Positions 1 to 10,739 of a DNA stretch of 64,000 nt are shown here, piece after piece. Source of the DNA: Lycorma delicatula (lineage: Eukaryota; Arthropoda; Insecta; Hemiptera; Fulgoridae); the NCBI RefSeq assembly GCF_047948215.1, contig NC_134460.1, forward strand, positions 123,951,324-124,015,323, in the 5' to 3' direction. A model generated the notes under the pieces. It was not told the DNA's origin and ran no database searches. It saw nothing but the letters and a program-made list of their open reading frames with translations. The translations under genes were made by a program, and so were the position numbers. How positions within the stretch are numbered: position 1 is the stretch's first letter; the number at the start of each line of letters is the position of its first letter.

Positions 1-620
1 TTTCTCTTCTCCTTCGAAATACACTGTTTCTATTTATGTTCCAGTGAAGTTTCATAGCATAGTTATGCCGTTCTTGAAGATGTCTTACTTTTTTTTTCTC
101 CGAATATATTCCATGTTCCCGTATTTATCTAGTTTAATTAACGATTCAATTGTAACAGAAAAACACTTATATTAAATATTAAAAAAATGAAGTATTATAA
201 ATAAAATAAAATTACTAACCAAGCAGAACGAAAATTTAGTAAAATTATAAAGATCGAACAGTCTTTAAAATGTAAAATTTATCCCAAAAAAATGTTTAAT
301 ATTCAACATCGAGTTCGTAGATAAATCTGTCAATATAAATTAAAAATTACAATGTTGTTATCCTTAAAGTATTTTAACAGAAAAAGTTCAATATAACATA
401 ATTTTTTTGTCTCAAATTATATCTGGTACATATGAATAAATATCTACTATTGGTTTTGTATAAGTAAATTATATCACAATAAAGTTATATAGAAGTTTCC
501 CTTAAAATACCTAAATTAAATACATTTTAGACATCAACAGTAAATCAAATACAGCATAATAATGTCTATTACTACGAATAAAACCACAAAAAGAGAGACT
601 TCGTCCTGAATATTATTATT
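1..620. other. AT-rich non-coding stretch
   Basis: No frame gives a recognisable protein and no clear repeat boundary is visible. The sequence is A+T rich with short homopolymers. The Jockey-like fragment begins just after it. Confidence 0.5.
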
Positions 621-624
621 AAGT

Positions 625-1425
625 TCTTAGGTCCAATACATGTATCGGCTTTAATCGCCTTACCTTACATCTTCACCAATGTCTAAGAGGTTAACAACTA
701 AATAGTTCACGTGGTCGTTAAGTCTTACTTTTTGTACTTAGTTGAAAATCGATCGACTTCCTCTCGAACACACAGAAATTCTAAATACTCGTGAATTTCG
801 TTGTTACGTACGAATCATGACGCCTTCGTAATGCATCTCGCAAATTTATTCTGGAAACGCTGAATAGTCTTTATATTCCTGGTTCTTGCCGTATCCCAGA
901 ATTCGATTCCGTACGTCCAAACTGGTTTTAGAATCATTTTCTTCAAAAGTAGCTTGTTAGTAGATTGTTCAATTTCCTGCCTAATAACAAGTACAAATCC
1001 TTGAATTTAATATCTAGCTGTTCCCTTTTTTCTTTAATGTGACCTTCCATCTTAAATGACTATCTAGGTAAAAATCTAAATACCGTACCATTTCAGCTCG
1101 CGGGATGTAACCTCCATGTAAATAAATTCCTGGATAGGCACCTCTTCTTATCGCGAATGTCATGTGAGTTGATTTCACTTGACCTTTATTTTCCATTTCT
1201 TCAACCACTCTGTTATAAGGTCTAACCTAAATTGCAACAGTTCAGTATCGAGTTGAATCATCATCAACAGCCACCCTTGCCATTTCGTCGGCAAACTATA
1301 CAATAATGGTATTGTCTATGACTTGAAGGGTCACAGTAGAGGATAAGCCCCAACACTGAGCCCTGAAGAACACCCAAGGAAGTATCACATAATTCAGATA
1401 ACTACTCCTTTATTTAATCTGAATA
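625..1425 (-). pseudogene. Jockey-like LINE, 3' part of the reverse transcriptase ORF, decayed
   Basis: Reading the minus strand in shifting frames recovers the end of a Jockey-clade ORF2: a degenerate catalytic region (FADE-like at about 1300), then 'IPRAEMVRYLDFYLDSHLRWK' at about 1090-1050, then 'KPVWTYGIEFWDTA' at about 930-890, then 'IQRFQNKFARCI' near 860, and a tail that ends near 625. The order and the VRYL/LDxxLxW and P-W-TYGIxxWG motifs are those of Jockey elements. Several stops and frameshifts show it is dead. A Helitron starts about 25 bases beyond its upstream edge. A second fragment of the same family lies at 19.1-19.7 kb. Confidence 0.8.
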
Positions 1426-1448
1426 AAACGTCCGTCCAAGTAACTAAG

Positions 1449-2234
1449 CATATATAAATAAAAATGTAAATGTTCGTTTGTTCTAAGTCTTAAATCTCCT
1501 AAAGTTCTTCACCGATTGCTTTGACATTTTTACATAATGTTGTATTTGAATACCCGCGTGTTTTTACATACCTACTATTTATATACCTAACATATCACAC
1601 CTCTGACAGGTAAAAACATTCTTTTTATAAAAAAACAGCGCTATTTGTTGGACGTAAAAACAACACACGCTATATACTAAATATTTTACGAGTCTATTTC
1701 AGTATTTCCGTTATGTGTGTCCGCTATAGACTAAAAAACTACTGGACCAATTTACGCGCGGGGAAAAGGGAGAAGGGGAAAAATCGGAAAAGGGAAATAG
1801 GGAAAAATCCGAAAAAGTTAAGAGGGAAGAAGGTAAAAAGGGAAGCAGCGGAAAATGGAAAAAAATGGGGAAAACAGGAGAAAAGAAAATGGAAAGGAGA
1901 AAGGAGAGAAAATAAAAGGAGAAAGGGAGAAAGGAAAATAAGGAAAAGATAAATGGTAGAATGAAAGGGAAAGGGGGGTTTGAAAAGGGCAAATGGGGAA
2001 GCAGATGGGGAAATGGGGAAAAGTGAAAGAGAATGTCATCAAAATGAAAATGGGGGAAATGGGAAAACAGAATTGGAAAGGGGAAAAATTTTAATTGGGA
2101 AAGGTTCAATTTTGTGAAGTTCCGTAATGTTCAGTTTTTAATGTTTTATCAAACTTAAATTGTGTTCATTTACCTATATACAGATATATATAAACTCAAA
2201 TCTAGCAACAGCGAAGCATTGCCGGGTCTGCTAG
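1449..2234 (+). mobile_element. Non-autonomous Helitron with internal polypurine tract (copy 1)
   Basis: This copy shares its whole layout with those at 41.6-42.4 kb and 55.7-56.5 kb: an AT-rich 5' end reading TATAAATAAAAATGTAAATG, a conserved block ending 'TTTACGCGCGGGG', a G/A-only tract from about 1757 to 2100, a conserved 'GTGAAGTTCCGTAATGTT' block, and a 3' end 'GCATTGCCGGGTCTGCTAG' finishing in CTAG followed by T. A 3' CTRR end and insertion before T are Helitron hallmarks. It has no Rep/helicase ORF. The 5' terminal TC appears mutated here, so the left boundary is approximate. Confidence 0.75.
1757..2100 (+). repeat. Polypurine (GGGAAAA-type) tract inside the Helitron
   Basis: About 340 bases of almost pure purine on the plus strand, built from irregular GGGAAAA, GGAGAAA and GGGGAAA units. 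Both strands give long but compositionally absurd open frames (K/R/G/E-rich one way, F/P/S/L-rich the other). These are not genes. Confidence 0.9.
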
Positions 2235-2660
2235 TATTAAATAAAAATGTTGGAGTGGATTTGTTTTTATTTTTTTATAGCAGACCATGCAGCCAGACGT
2301 TTAATCCTATATATATGAACATTAAAAATAAAGATAAAAAAGGGAACTCTAATCCTAATTTATTTTTAAAATAAAGGAAAATAGTAAAATAGCACTTAAA
2401 TTATTTTACAAAATAATTTATGTACTAATAAAATATATGCTATTCATACACTCGAATAAAATAAAGTATTCTGAGTGACTCATCGGTAAACAGCTCAAAC
2501 CGCTTAACCTAGATTGATGAATTTTAGCACCCACTACGTATTGATAACGTAGGCTAACATTGATATGATTACATTGACATTGATAACCACTAACGTTGAT
2601 AAAGTAGTCACCCACTAAGAAAAGATTTTGGAAAACTGGGTCTATAAGGGTGTGAAAACT
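2235..2660. other. Non-coding gap
   Basis: Near 2510-2610 there is a loose run of TTGATAACGT / CATTGATA-type words suggesting degenerate short tandem repetition. No coding or structured RNA signal was seen. Confidence 0.4.
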
Positions 2661-3020
2661 GGAAAAAGTTTTTTATGAACTTTCTACATCTCAGAAACCG
2701 AGGTATTATAATCGTGAAAATCCATGCTTAGACTCTTTTTTAAAAAATTTACACATATTTCACCATTTTTCAAAAATCCAATTTGGGAATGGTAAAGTTT
2801 TTAATGAAAACTCTATACGTCAGAAAACGAAGGTGTTAGAGTCGTGAAAATTGGAATCTAGACTATCCTTTAGAAATTTTTTTTTTCTCTACTCCCCTGG
2901 GCCGGACCGACTTGATGGTATTACGCCACCCAGGGGAGTGTCCGTTACTCTAATAGAACTTTAAAAAATTAAAAGAACACATTTCACCATTTTTCAAAAA
3001 TTTAATTTGTGGCAAGGGGA
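2661..3020. repeat. Two-unit ancient tandem repeat, one unit interrupted by a hairpin insert
   Basis: Unit 1 (about 2661-2806) and unit 2 (about 2807-3020) share the same word order: TTTTTATGAA, a CAGAAA(A/C)CGA block, TCGTGAAAAT, then TTTCACCATTTTTCAAAAAT. Unit 2 is longer because it contains about 90 bases with a perfect 11-bp inverted repeat (ACTCCCCTGGG at 2891-2901, complement at 2929-2939). A third partial start follows after 3020. The source family is unknown. Confidence 0.6.
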
Positions 3021-3700
3021 TGGACCAATTTTTTTATGAAAATTCTATATCGCAACAATATGTAACGAATAATGATTGTTTTCTAGGACACTACTCCTGT
3101 CCATTCTCTCTATCGTTTTATTATTCAAATTTGAAAAGAAATCTCGTTACTTATTTTTGTGAGTACATTTTTTCTGTTTAGTAATGTTATCAACGTCTGT
3201 AAAATTTCACGCTACGATTCCGAGTCGTAAATATTTACACACGCGTTCTAAAACAAATTTATGTTCGTAAGTTACATGCTGTACAATCTACTGAATTTAA
3301 AAACTATAAAAGATAGCTTTTAGTAAACTTAATTTTGTATTTGTAATTAATTATTTTTTGTTTTGTTTTAATTTTTTAAATCGATAATATCACATGATTT
3401 GATTTATTAAATTTAATTTTTATCTAATATAGAAGCTCAACAATGTCACCATATTACGCGTAAAATCCTTGCACAGAAATTTGATCGAGGTCAATCACGC
3501 CCTGAACGGAAAAACCGCTAATATAGTTTACAGGGAATTGTTCAAATAAACTTTTGTAGTGCTTTCTACTGGCCTTAAAGAACATATTGTTCTTGAAGGT
3601 TAAACATCGTCGGCCAAAAAATTCTGCACTGTATGAACATTACTCATAAGCAATTTGACAAGACGAAAATTCTCACCAAAGTAAATAGGCCAATTTCCCA
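3021..3700. other. Non-coding gap
   Basis: AT-rich. Around 3430-3640 the composition is more balanced and may be remains of an old element, but neither strand gives a motif I can name. Confidence 0.35.
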
Positions 3701-3855
3701 ACATACCCGCTTAAACAACCGTTAACTTAGAATCTTTTTTTTTAAAAACCTAATGCTTGTCTTGAAAATTTCTTCAAAACCTAATGTTTCTTTTTAAAAT
3801 TTCTTCAACGTAAAAACCAAAAATTTACGCGAGCGAAGCCTTTGGCAACAGCTAG
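3700..3855 (+). mobile_element. Helitron-like 3' end
   Basis: The sequence ends 'GCGAGCGAAGCC TTTGGC AACAG CTAG' followed by T. A GCGAAGC-rich terminal segment plus CTAG|T resembles the 3' ends of the full Helitrons elsewhere in the window, but the body differs, so it would be another family. Two short direct repeats of AAAACCTAATG...TTTCTTCAA precede it. The 5' end is not found. Confidence 0.4.
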
Positions 3856-4718
3856 TAAGTAATAAATAAAGATTTTTTGTTCTTCGTCATTATTGATTTT
3901 TTTTATTTAAAACGTAAAATAATTTAAAAATAAAGTACTTACATTTTTTTAATTTACAAAAGTATGTTTCTTTTTTAAGTGATTTTAGCATAAGAAGTTA
4001 TAAAAGAAGGAAAAATAATCCGGCTAAAATAAGAGTGTGACGTAACAAGCCGTATCTTAGTTTAATATTTTAAACAACACATTAAAATATACGATTCTTT
4101 AAACATGTAACATTACTTAGCATTCTCATTAATGTCGGTTCAATTAATGGATAGTAAATTTATTATTAAATGATGAATAGTACTGAAGGACTTGACATTC
4201 TGGAATATCGTTACTCACTGCTTCATTATAGATGAAACTTGTACAAGAAATTACTTAAACTTGTTTCTCTGTTTTTATATTTTTTTTTTTTTATTACGTA
4301 GATTTGTTATATTTTTTGCGAACGAGAATTTTCATCTGAGCTGAGTTTATTTTATACGTCTACTCGTATTTTTCATAAAAATAAATATAAAGAAATTTTT
4401 AATTTAACGTTTAAAATTCAGTAATACCAAATGATCGAAAATTGTCTAAACAACTTTGATATTGAGCAAATAATTTCCTTATTAAGATACAAAACCGAGT
4501 TATATGAATTTAGAAATAATAAAATGGAAAGTTTTTTTTTTTTACTTGTAATCAATGGCACTCAATGTATGCACATCAGTAACTCACAAAATATCCAACA
4601 GGTAATCATTCTCATGCCATTTTCATTGTAACATAACCACAACTATGAGTTCGAATGAGTTAATAGTCCTTTCCTTAAGATCATAAATAATTACTAATCA
4701 AGTTTTGTATACATTATC
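3856..4718. other. Non-coding AT-rich gap
   Basis: Very AT-rich with poly-T runs. A 66-codon open frame at 4431-4631 has no recognisable domain and is what chance would give. Nothing else was seen. Confidence 0.45.
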
Positions 4719-4719
4719 T

Positions 4720-4920
4720 TTGATGAAACCCCGTACGGAAAAATCACGTGTAGTTATATCCGGTAATCGAGGTGGCCAAGCGATCGATTCATCAGACCAA
4801 TCCAGCGATTTGGAAAGGTGTTGTTGAGGAATTCACGCACTGATAAACTCCAATACAGCGGCGCTATCTTGCTGGAATATGATTTCGGATCTGTAGCTCT
4901 TCAACATGAGAGGTAAATAA
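4720..4920 (-). pseudogene. Mariner-type transposase fragment, C-terminal catalytic region
   Basis: Minus-strand translation gives 'IIFQQDSAA' followed by 'REFLNNTFPNRWIG' and, after a frameshift, 'IAWPPRLPDITTRDF' and 'GFIKDNVY'. These match the second catalytic Asp (FQQD), the W-P-P-R-S-P-D-L-T-P-x-D block with the third Asp, and the following 'G..KxxVY' of Tc1/mariner-superfamily transposases. No terminal repeats are preserved. Confidence 0.7.
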
Positions 4921-5035
4921 ACTCTTCTAATAAGTGAAACTATTTAGTAATTCTGTTATTCAAGATAAAAAAGATTACAAAAAATCGTGGATTATCATTT
5001 AAATTACAGGTTATGAACAGAAGGAATTAACAGGT

Positions 5036-5165
5036 TTTGAAATTACTGGTTGGAGAACGGCAATATAAAAATTCTCTGGAACCAAGGAATTATAATAGCA
5101 AAACCCATCAACTGTAATAAGCCAGACATCGTACGCATAGTAGTTGACAAAATGGAAAAAGTAAC
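5036..5165 (+). pseudogene. R4/Dong-like LINE C-terminal scrap
   Basis: The plus strand reads 'ENGNIKILWNQGIIIAKP' then 'CNKPDIV', closely matching the minus-strand reading 'ENGNIKILWNQEIIKSNP' / 'CNKPDIVVIEKMEKS' of the larger LINE at 7.5-8.9 kb. It is therefore a second, inverted copy of the same segment. A family P end begins about 15 bases downstream, so family P may have inserted into or beside it. Confidence 0.65.
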
Positions 5166-5179
5166 TTACCTGTTTTTTA

Positions 5180-5365
5180 ATTACTAACCTCTGATTGTAA
5201 AACCATTTTTACGACAAATAATAATTCAATAATAACAATTTTAAAAAAATATTTGAAGTTATTAATGAAATAAAATTTTATTTACTTTTCATTTTAAAGA
5301 AATATATACATATATAATTTAATAGGTGTACAAGGAAGTCATGTGGTGTCCACATCTAATTTTTC
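5180..5365 (+). repeat. Family P repeat, one end (copy P1)
   Basis: Carries the conserved run 'ACCTCTGATTGTAAA ... CAATAATAACAAT ... GAAGTTATTAATGAAATAAAATTTTA ... GTACAAGGAAGTCATGTGGT' and the terminal GTGTCCACATC block found in at least six other copies here. No coding capacity. Only the terminal portion of the family is present. Confidence 0.8.
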
Positions 5366-6739
5366 ATCTGATGTTCTAGGTCTGCTTGCATCCTTCTTAT
5401 GTTCAACATGTCAGTTTTTTAAATTTATCATACCGTAAAAAAATACTTGTTCTTGAGGATGGCTCAAAGTTATACCGATTTCTAAAACTGTGTTGAACTT
5501 GTGGGTCTGATTCTATTTCAATAAACCACTCTACACGTTGTGCTTTCATTTGTGGATTCATAGCGACTGATATATGCGGTTCACTTATCTCTATATAACT
5601 ATATAGAGAATCCCATGTTTAGGAATTGGTAAAAACTAGCACCACCAAAAGAGTGGCTAGAAGTAAATAAAATGATACGGTTCATCGCAATAGTAAATGC
5701 AAGAGTTAGGTTAAGCCACGTTTTAAATCGATGCAGTAGAAGTGTTCTGATTTTTTATTTTGAACACTTATCTCTAAATAACTATATATCTGATCTCTAT
5801 ATAAATTTTCTACAACTGTTCGTAAGTTTTTGCTTGTGTTACGAAAATGACCGTTCTTTTGATTATCTGACTTGAGTAAAATAAACATCCCTACAATCAC
5901 GATTATAGTCGCGCAAGCCTACAATTTTTTTTTTATTTCCCAGCCAATCTTTCTGCGGCGCTGGAGTATGCTTCAATATTGAATAGTTTATTGTATTTTA
6001 CGCCGTAGGGATTCTCTATCCAGTTATATAGAGATCAGTGATGCAGTTACATATGCGATCATAGCTCTATCTACTATTTGCCGAGAGAAACTTTATGAGT
6101 TATCTATTAAAGAGAGCTCAACCATTCATTAAAAGGACTATTAATTTTTTTCTAATAACTAATTAAAGTTATTCACATAATTCTCGGACCCGGTACAACT
6201 GTGTTCTGAGAGAATCTGATGGTCTAGATTGGGTAGTGATTACGAAAGAGAAAAGAAAAATAATAAAACACATCAACACTATTTAAAGTTTGATAAGTTT
6301 ATAATTATACCAGAATTGCAAGGAGAGTTTATGTAACAACTAAACTAAACTAAAGGAATAATACGATAAATGGTATTTATGCTACAAGAGCAGAAAATTA
6401 AACAGAAAATAATATAGTCTGAATTGAATAAACATTACATTCACAAATAAAAAAGTGCAAGAATTCATACAAATAATTAACGAACGGCCCGACAACATAG
6501 CACGGTCAGTCTTATCGACCATAACAATTAATATAAATAATCTAATTTTAGCCTTTTTAATTACATTCTTCCGACAATCCAACAACAGCTGCGAACAATA
6601 AGTAAGAATTAAATTAAATCTTTAGATTATTTAAATCTCGTCAATAGCTTAACCCGATCATTTGTTGATAAACAAAAATTTACATAGCGTAACCGAAGCT
6701 AACACACCCACCGCACGAAAAGAACCCCTAGACTGAGAG
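5366..6739. other. Non-coding interval containing an inverted-repeat pair
   Basis: No gene seen. Arms at 5578-5614 and 6008-6050 are inverted copies (TCTCTATATAACTATATAGAGA-like, listed separately). The remainder is AT-rich with no recognisable motif; short open frames at 5672-5875 and 5706-5900 overlap on opposite strands and look random. Confidence 0.45.
5578..6050. repeat. Possible MITE bounded by ~37-bp inverted repeats
   Basis: Left arm 5578-5614 (ends TATAGAGAATCCC) pairs with right arm 6008-6050 (begins GGGATTCTCTAT) with a few mismatches. Similarity continues weakly outward (ATATGCGGTT against AACTGCAT). A third copy of the inner word is at 5763-5805. No duplication of target site was identified. 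Confidence 0.45.
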
Positions 6740-7037
6740 CTTTTTTTCTTTTTCCTATTTAGCCTCCGGGAATTACCGTTCAGGTATTACTTCAGAGGAT
6801 GAATGAGTATGATACGTATGAGTGAAAAAGAAGTATAGTCTTGTACAGTCTCAGTTCGACCATTCCTGAGATGTGTGGTTAATTGAAACCCAACAACCAA
6901 AGAACACCGGTATTCACGATCTAGTATTGAAATCCGTAAAGTAACTGCCTTTATTAGGACTTGAACGCTGGAAATCTTGAATTCCAAATCAGCTGATTTG
7001 GGAAGACGCGTTTACCACTAGACCAACCCGGAGGGTT
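6740..7037 (-). mobile_element. tRNA-derived SINE, family A, full-length with 11-bp target-site duplication
   Basis: On the minus strand it starts with an A-box-like TGGTCTAGTGG (complement near 7015-7027), followed by a B-box-like GTTCAAGTCC region, then the body 'GTGGATACCGGTGTTCTTTGG ... CACACATCTCAGGAATGGTCG ... CTCATTCATCCTCTGAAGTAATACC', ending in a CCGGAGGCTAAA tail and A-rich 3' end (T-rich on the plus strand at 6741). The flanks carry a perfect direct repeat TAGACTGAGAG at 6729-6739 and 7038-7048, so this is a clean retroposition event. It is non-coding. Confidence 0.9.
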
Positions 7038-7049
7038 TAGACTGAGAGT

Positions 7050-7540
7050 TGACATCGCCACTCTGAACAAAATTGTAATAGTACTAAATAATATTGTTAT
7101 TTTAATGATGTAATTTCGCTAAAATGTTGTTAATAACACCATTTACTGGTTTATTGACATATTATAGCTCGGTATTGCGACATCGATTTAACTATTGGCT
7201 CTCGAACAACGTTGTGTCTACGATCTTGACTAAAAACTGAACAAACTGCTTCAAAAAAATAAAAGAAATAAATACGATTCGTCTTCAGTTTCAAATTAAT
7301 GGATTTGTAAGTTGGCAGGTTTTTGTTTTTAATTTCACTCCAATTTCAAACTGTAGAAATTAAAAAATTATGTAGCATCATTTTTTGACTTCGTATTGCA
7401 TATTTTGAAGTCGATTTACTTATTCTTTTTATTATTATTATTATTTCACATTTTCACAGCATTTTCCAGTGACATTTTCTAATTTCGGACTAATTTATCC
7501 CTACGAGACTAGGCTTGCTATTGTTGACTAAGTGCTCTCC
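7050..7540. other. Non-coding gap
   Basis: AT-rich with a short ATT microsatellite at about 7430-7446. No coding signal. Confidence 0.45.
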
Positions 7541-7544
7541 GGGC

Positions 7545-8895
7545 AACATGGCAAGTGTCAATTATCACGCTCCTTTGAATTAGCGCGTGGATCTTCTACT
7601 GGATCTTCAGTTCTTCAAGACTGTTGTGCAAAGTAGATGGTATTACTCCCTCCGCATATATAATTATTGAGATTATATAAACCTCTTTTTGGTTTCACAT
7701 TTCCTTAACTTCAAATGCAAGATCTGCACGTTTCTGCAGCTTCTCATTGTGCTTAATGTTGAGTTTGTTACTTGATGGTATGGCCACGTCTATTAGGTGT
7801 TACTTTTTTCCATTTTTTCAATTACTACGATATCTGGCTTATTACATTTGATGGGGTTTGATTTTATAATTTCTTGGTTCCAGAGAATTTTTATATTGCC
7901 GTTCTCCAAACAGGAGGCTCATTCGTAAGTACACTAGGGCTTATTTTGAAACTCTATCTTTTATCTGTTGCAGAGTTCTATGTGTACGATTTCCGTCACG
8001 TTGTTTTGCCTCCTGATGTACTCCGTCGCAACTAGAATCGGACAGCCAGTGATTACATATTCTGTTGTTTCACTGTATAGCATACATAGCCTGCATTTGT
8101 TGTTGATATTTTCTTTAAGAATAAATATCTTAAAACCTCTTGTTGCTACTAATTGATCCTATATACTACATATAAACCCCTCCGTCACGGAATGTAATTT
8201 TTCTTGCACAAGCCTTGCATTTGAAGCTGTTTTGTCGACTCCTTTTTGGTCTAGGTAGTGCCTATATCCACCATACAACTCTTTCCTTCCCCAATCTAGA
8301 ATTTTATCTGCGTTGTTCTCTTTCATTTGTTCTACGTTGTTGGTCCTGTTGGCTAGGTAAAATGACGTGTAGTTGTGGTCTGCCGCTACGATAGCCCAAT
8401 AGAAGAGGTGCTTCTTTTGGAAGTAAGCACCAACATTTAGAGTTAAGATTTCGTTTTGTCCGTAGCATAGATTTTTAATATCTAGTACTCCTCTTCCACC
8501 TACATTTCTCGGTAGCGTGAATTGTTCTTTTGACGAGTGGATGTGGTGGGACTTTCTTGGTAAAATATTTCTCTAGCGAGTCTGTTTAACTCGCCTAACT
8601 CTGTTGCGCTGTACTTTATTACAACTAATGCATACGTGAGTACTTGTACTTCATTTGTGTTCACTCCCTTTACTTTATTTCCCCCGTTAAGTACCAATAT
8701 TAAAATGACTTTTAACCTCTTTTTGTACGTTTTCTTAAGTTTTTCTTTAATGGCCTTGTGCTCCAGTTTTATTGTCTAATCGTATTCTAGGTACTTCTAC
8801 AGGTCCTCTTCTTTCATTGCTTCTATGCTACCTTGGGTCTGCAGGTCGTAATTTTGCTCCTGGTGGAACTTTCCCTTCACAATGGCGTTTATCTT
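7545..8895 (-). pseudogene. R4/Dong-like non-LTR retrotransposon, C-terminal part of the ORF, decayed
   Basis: Minus-strand frames give, in order: 'EHKAIKEKLKKTYKKRLKVIL' and 'VNTNEVQVLTYALVVIKYSATELGELNRLAREIF' (about 8780-8560), matching the conserved block after the RT palm ('K.KYKRRL..IL...LN..N...AIN..AVPVLTYS...W...EL..LD..TR'), then a distal part 'ENGNIKILWNQEIIKSNP', 'IDVAIPSSNKL', 'NEKLQKRADLAFEVKEM' and 'VIPSTLHNSLEELKI' near 7900-7610, matching the C-terminal endonuclease-like region of R4/Dong elements. Several stops are present; the palm with FADD is not in this piece. A short inverted copy of one segment lies at 5.0-5.2 kb. Confidence 0.75.
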
Positions 8896-10500
8896 ACATT
8901 TATTATTATTATTATTAATATATTTACCTTAGAAACTATACGCTGACTGCTCAGTTACAGTTAATAATGAAAGATAAATTTTGTAGGTAATGAAAAAAGC
9001 CGAGTTTGAACAGGTTTTGAACCCAGAACCTTCTGAATGAAAAACATGCAAGGCCGAATTACAGTTTTATATTTATTAAAAATTCCTAACTTATTTTGTA
9101 GTATTTTATGAGATATTACATTTATTTTAACTATAAATATAGCATGAGCAAATTATATACACGCCTGCGTGATATAAAGTTTGATTTTGAATATCAATTT
9201 ATTTTTTCTTTCATAAACAAATTTAAACATTTAAATAAATAAAAGAAAAAAGAAGTAAAAAATAAAAAGAAAGTCTAAATCTGGTTGTGACAGAAAATGC
9301 TGTGCAGGTCTTACAAACAGAATATCACGTACAAGAAGATTTATATAAAATTTACATGTACAAGAGATACAACAATGTTACAGAAATAAAACTAAACTGA
9401 CTGAAAAGAGACTGCAAGCGAAGTGCGTATTTTGGAGAACGAGTACTGGATAAAATCGGGAAGCTTGTCATTCTACTTTTCTGTTCTTTTACAGACATTT
9501 TACTTGCTTGACAGTCTGTCACAACCGTACGGAATGCTATCTGTTTTATGTATAATAAGTGGCAATGATGAGAGTTTCCAACCAGTAAACATTCACCGAT
9601 TCATTTTCAAAAACGAAATTACAATTTAGATACCGTTAGAGAAACAACATTTTCGATTTTCACTACGGGAGAAAATTATGCTCGAATAAATATTTCTATA
9701 TATCAGTTTTAATTAAATACATTAAAAAAATAATAATAACAATAATGGTAATTTGTACGTAGGTACAACTAAAGTAACATTCTTTGTAAATCAAATGGAT
9801 TGGCGCTATAATCAACATCACAGATACTCTAAATTCGAATTAATTAATGAATTAATAATGTACAAAAATTATCCAGCTATTTTTCTTACTATTATTTGGT
9901 TGTTATTTTGCACAATATTCTTTCTAATTCAAATGATCAAACGCCATGAAAGTGCATAAACCCCGTTTATGCACACACGAACCGAAATTTATGCAAATAT
10001 AAGTATTATTCATGAATTTTTCATTGCCGAAATATAGATTTTGCTGGGAGAGAATATAACTTTATCCTAGGCAAAACTTATCCTTTAAACATACCTAAAC
10101 ATTATCTTTTAATTCTACATATTGGTTATAATCGTAGCAACATGCTATTACTACCGCTTAACCGGAAGCAACATTGCAAATATCGTCATGCTTGTGCATC
10201 GTCACTTACCACAGATATTCTAGGCAGTCATCATCCACCTTTTTTCTTGCTGCTGTCATTACGTGAGAAAGTGAAAAGAGATATTACGCATTTATATACA
10301 ATCCGGCAACTATGTTTTTGGTAAGACCAGTCTGTCCGTCCCATCCGGTGTTCAACTCTATATAACACGAGCGAAAAAATCTATTGTGAAATACAACTAT
10401 ATTTTTCATCATTGTTGTTTTAAATATCAATATGCAATATAATTTATTATTTAGAAATATACGCTTCTACATTAGTACTGAGATAAAGCTGTTATATATG
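8896..10500. other. Non-coding interval
   Basis: AT-rich. Around 9005-9040 the minus strand carries a tRNA B-box-like word (GGGTTCAAAACC), suggesting an eroded SINE. At 10,120-10,340 composition is more balanced, with a 60-codon open frame of no recognised family. No splice-consistent gene model could be supported. Confidence 0.4.
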
Positions 10501-10514
10501 AAAATAAAATAAAA

Positions 10515-10580
10515 AATTTCCGAGAATCGAACACCTTCAACCTTGGCCATCAACCAAACCGCCAACAATACTCGGGAGAT
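10515..10580 (-). repeat. tRNA-like fragment (SINE head)
   Basis: The minus strand reads GGTTGATGGCCAAGG then GGTGTTCGATTCTCGG, which look like A- and B-box promoter elements of a tRNA-derived sequence. No full cloverleaf could be folded by eye, so it is called a SINE head rather than a tRNA gene. Confidence 0.4.
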
Positions 10581-10589
10581 ATGGATAGA

Positions 10590-10737
10590 CACACCAAGTT
10601 GGTGTAGTGGAGAACGCCTCTTCGTAAATCAGCTTATTTCGAAGCAGAACGTTCCAACGTTCAAATCCTAGTAAAGGCAGTTACTTTTATACGGATTTGA
10701 ATACTAAATCGTGGATACCGGTGTTCTTTGGTGATTG
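10590..10737 (+). mobile_element. SINE family A, 5' half only
   Basis: Starts at a mutated A-box (TTGGTGTAGTGG), then 'TTCAAATCCTAGTAAAGGCAG' and 'GGATTTGAATACTAAATCGTGGATACCGGTGTTCTTTGG', then similarity stops. It is a partial copy of the element at 6740-7037 in the opposite orientation, with no visible target-site duplication. Confidence 0.75.
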
Positions 10738-10739
10738 GG

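Noticed and set aside
1711..2109. 132-codon minus-strand open frame
   Set aside because: It reads the polypurine tract in antisense; F/P/S/L-only composition, no domain, inside a Helitron.
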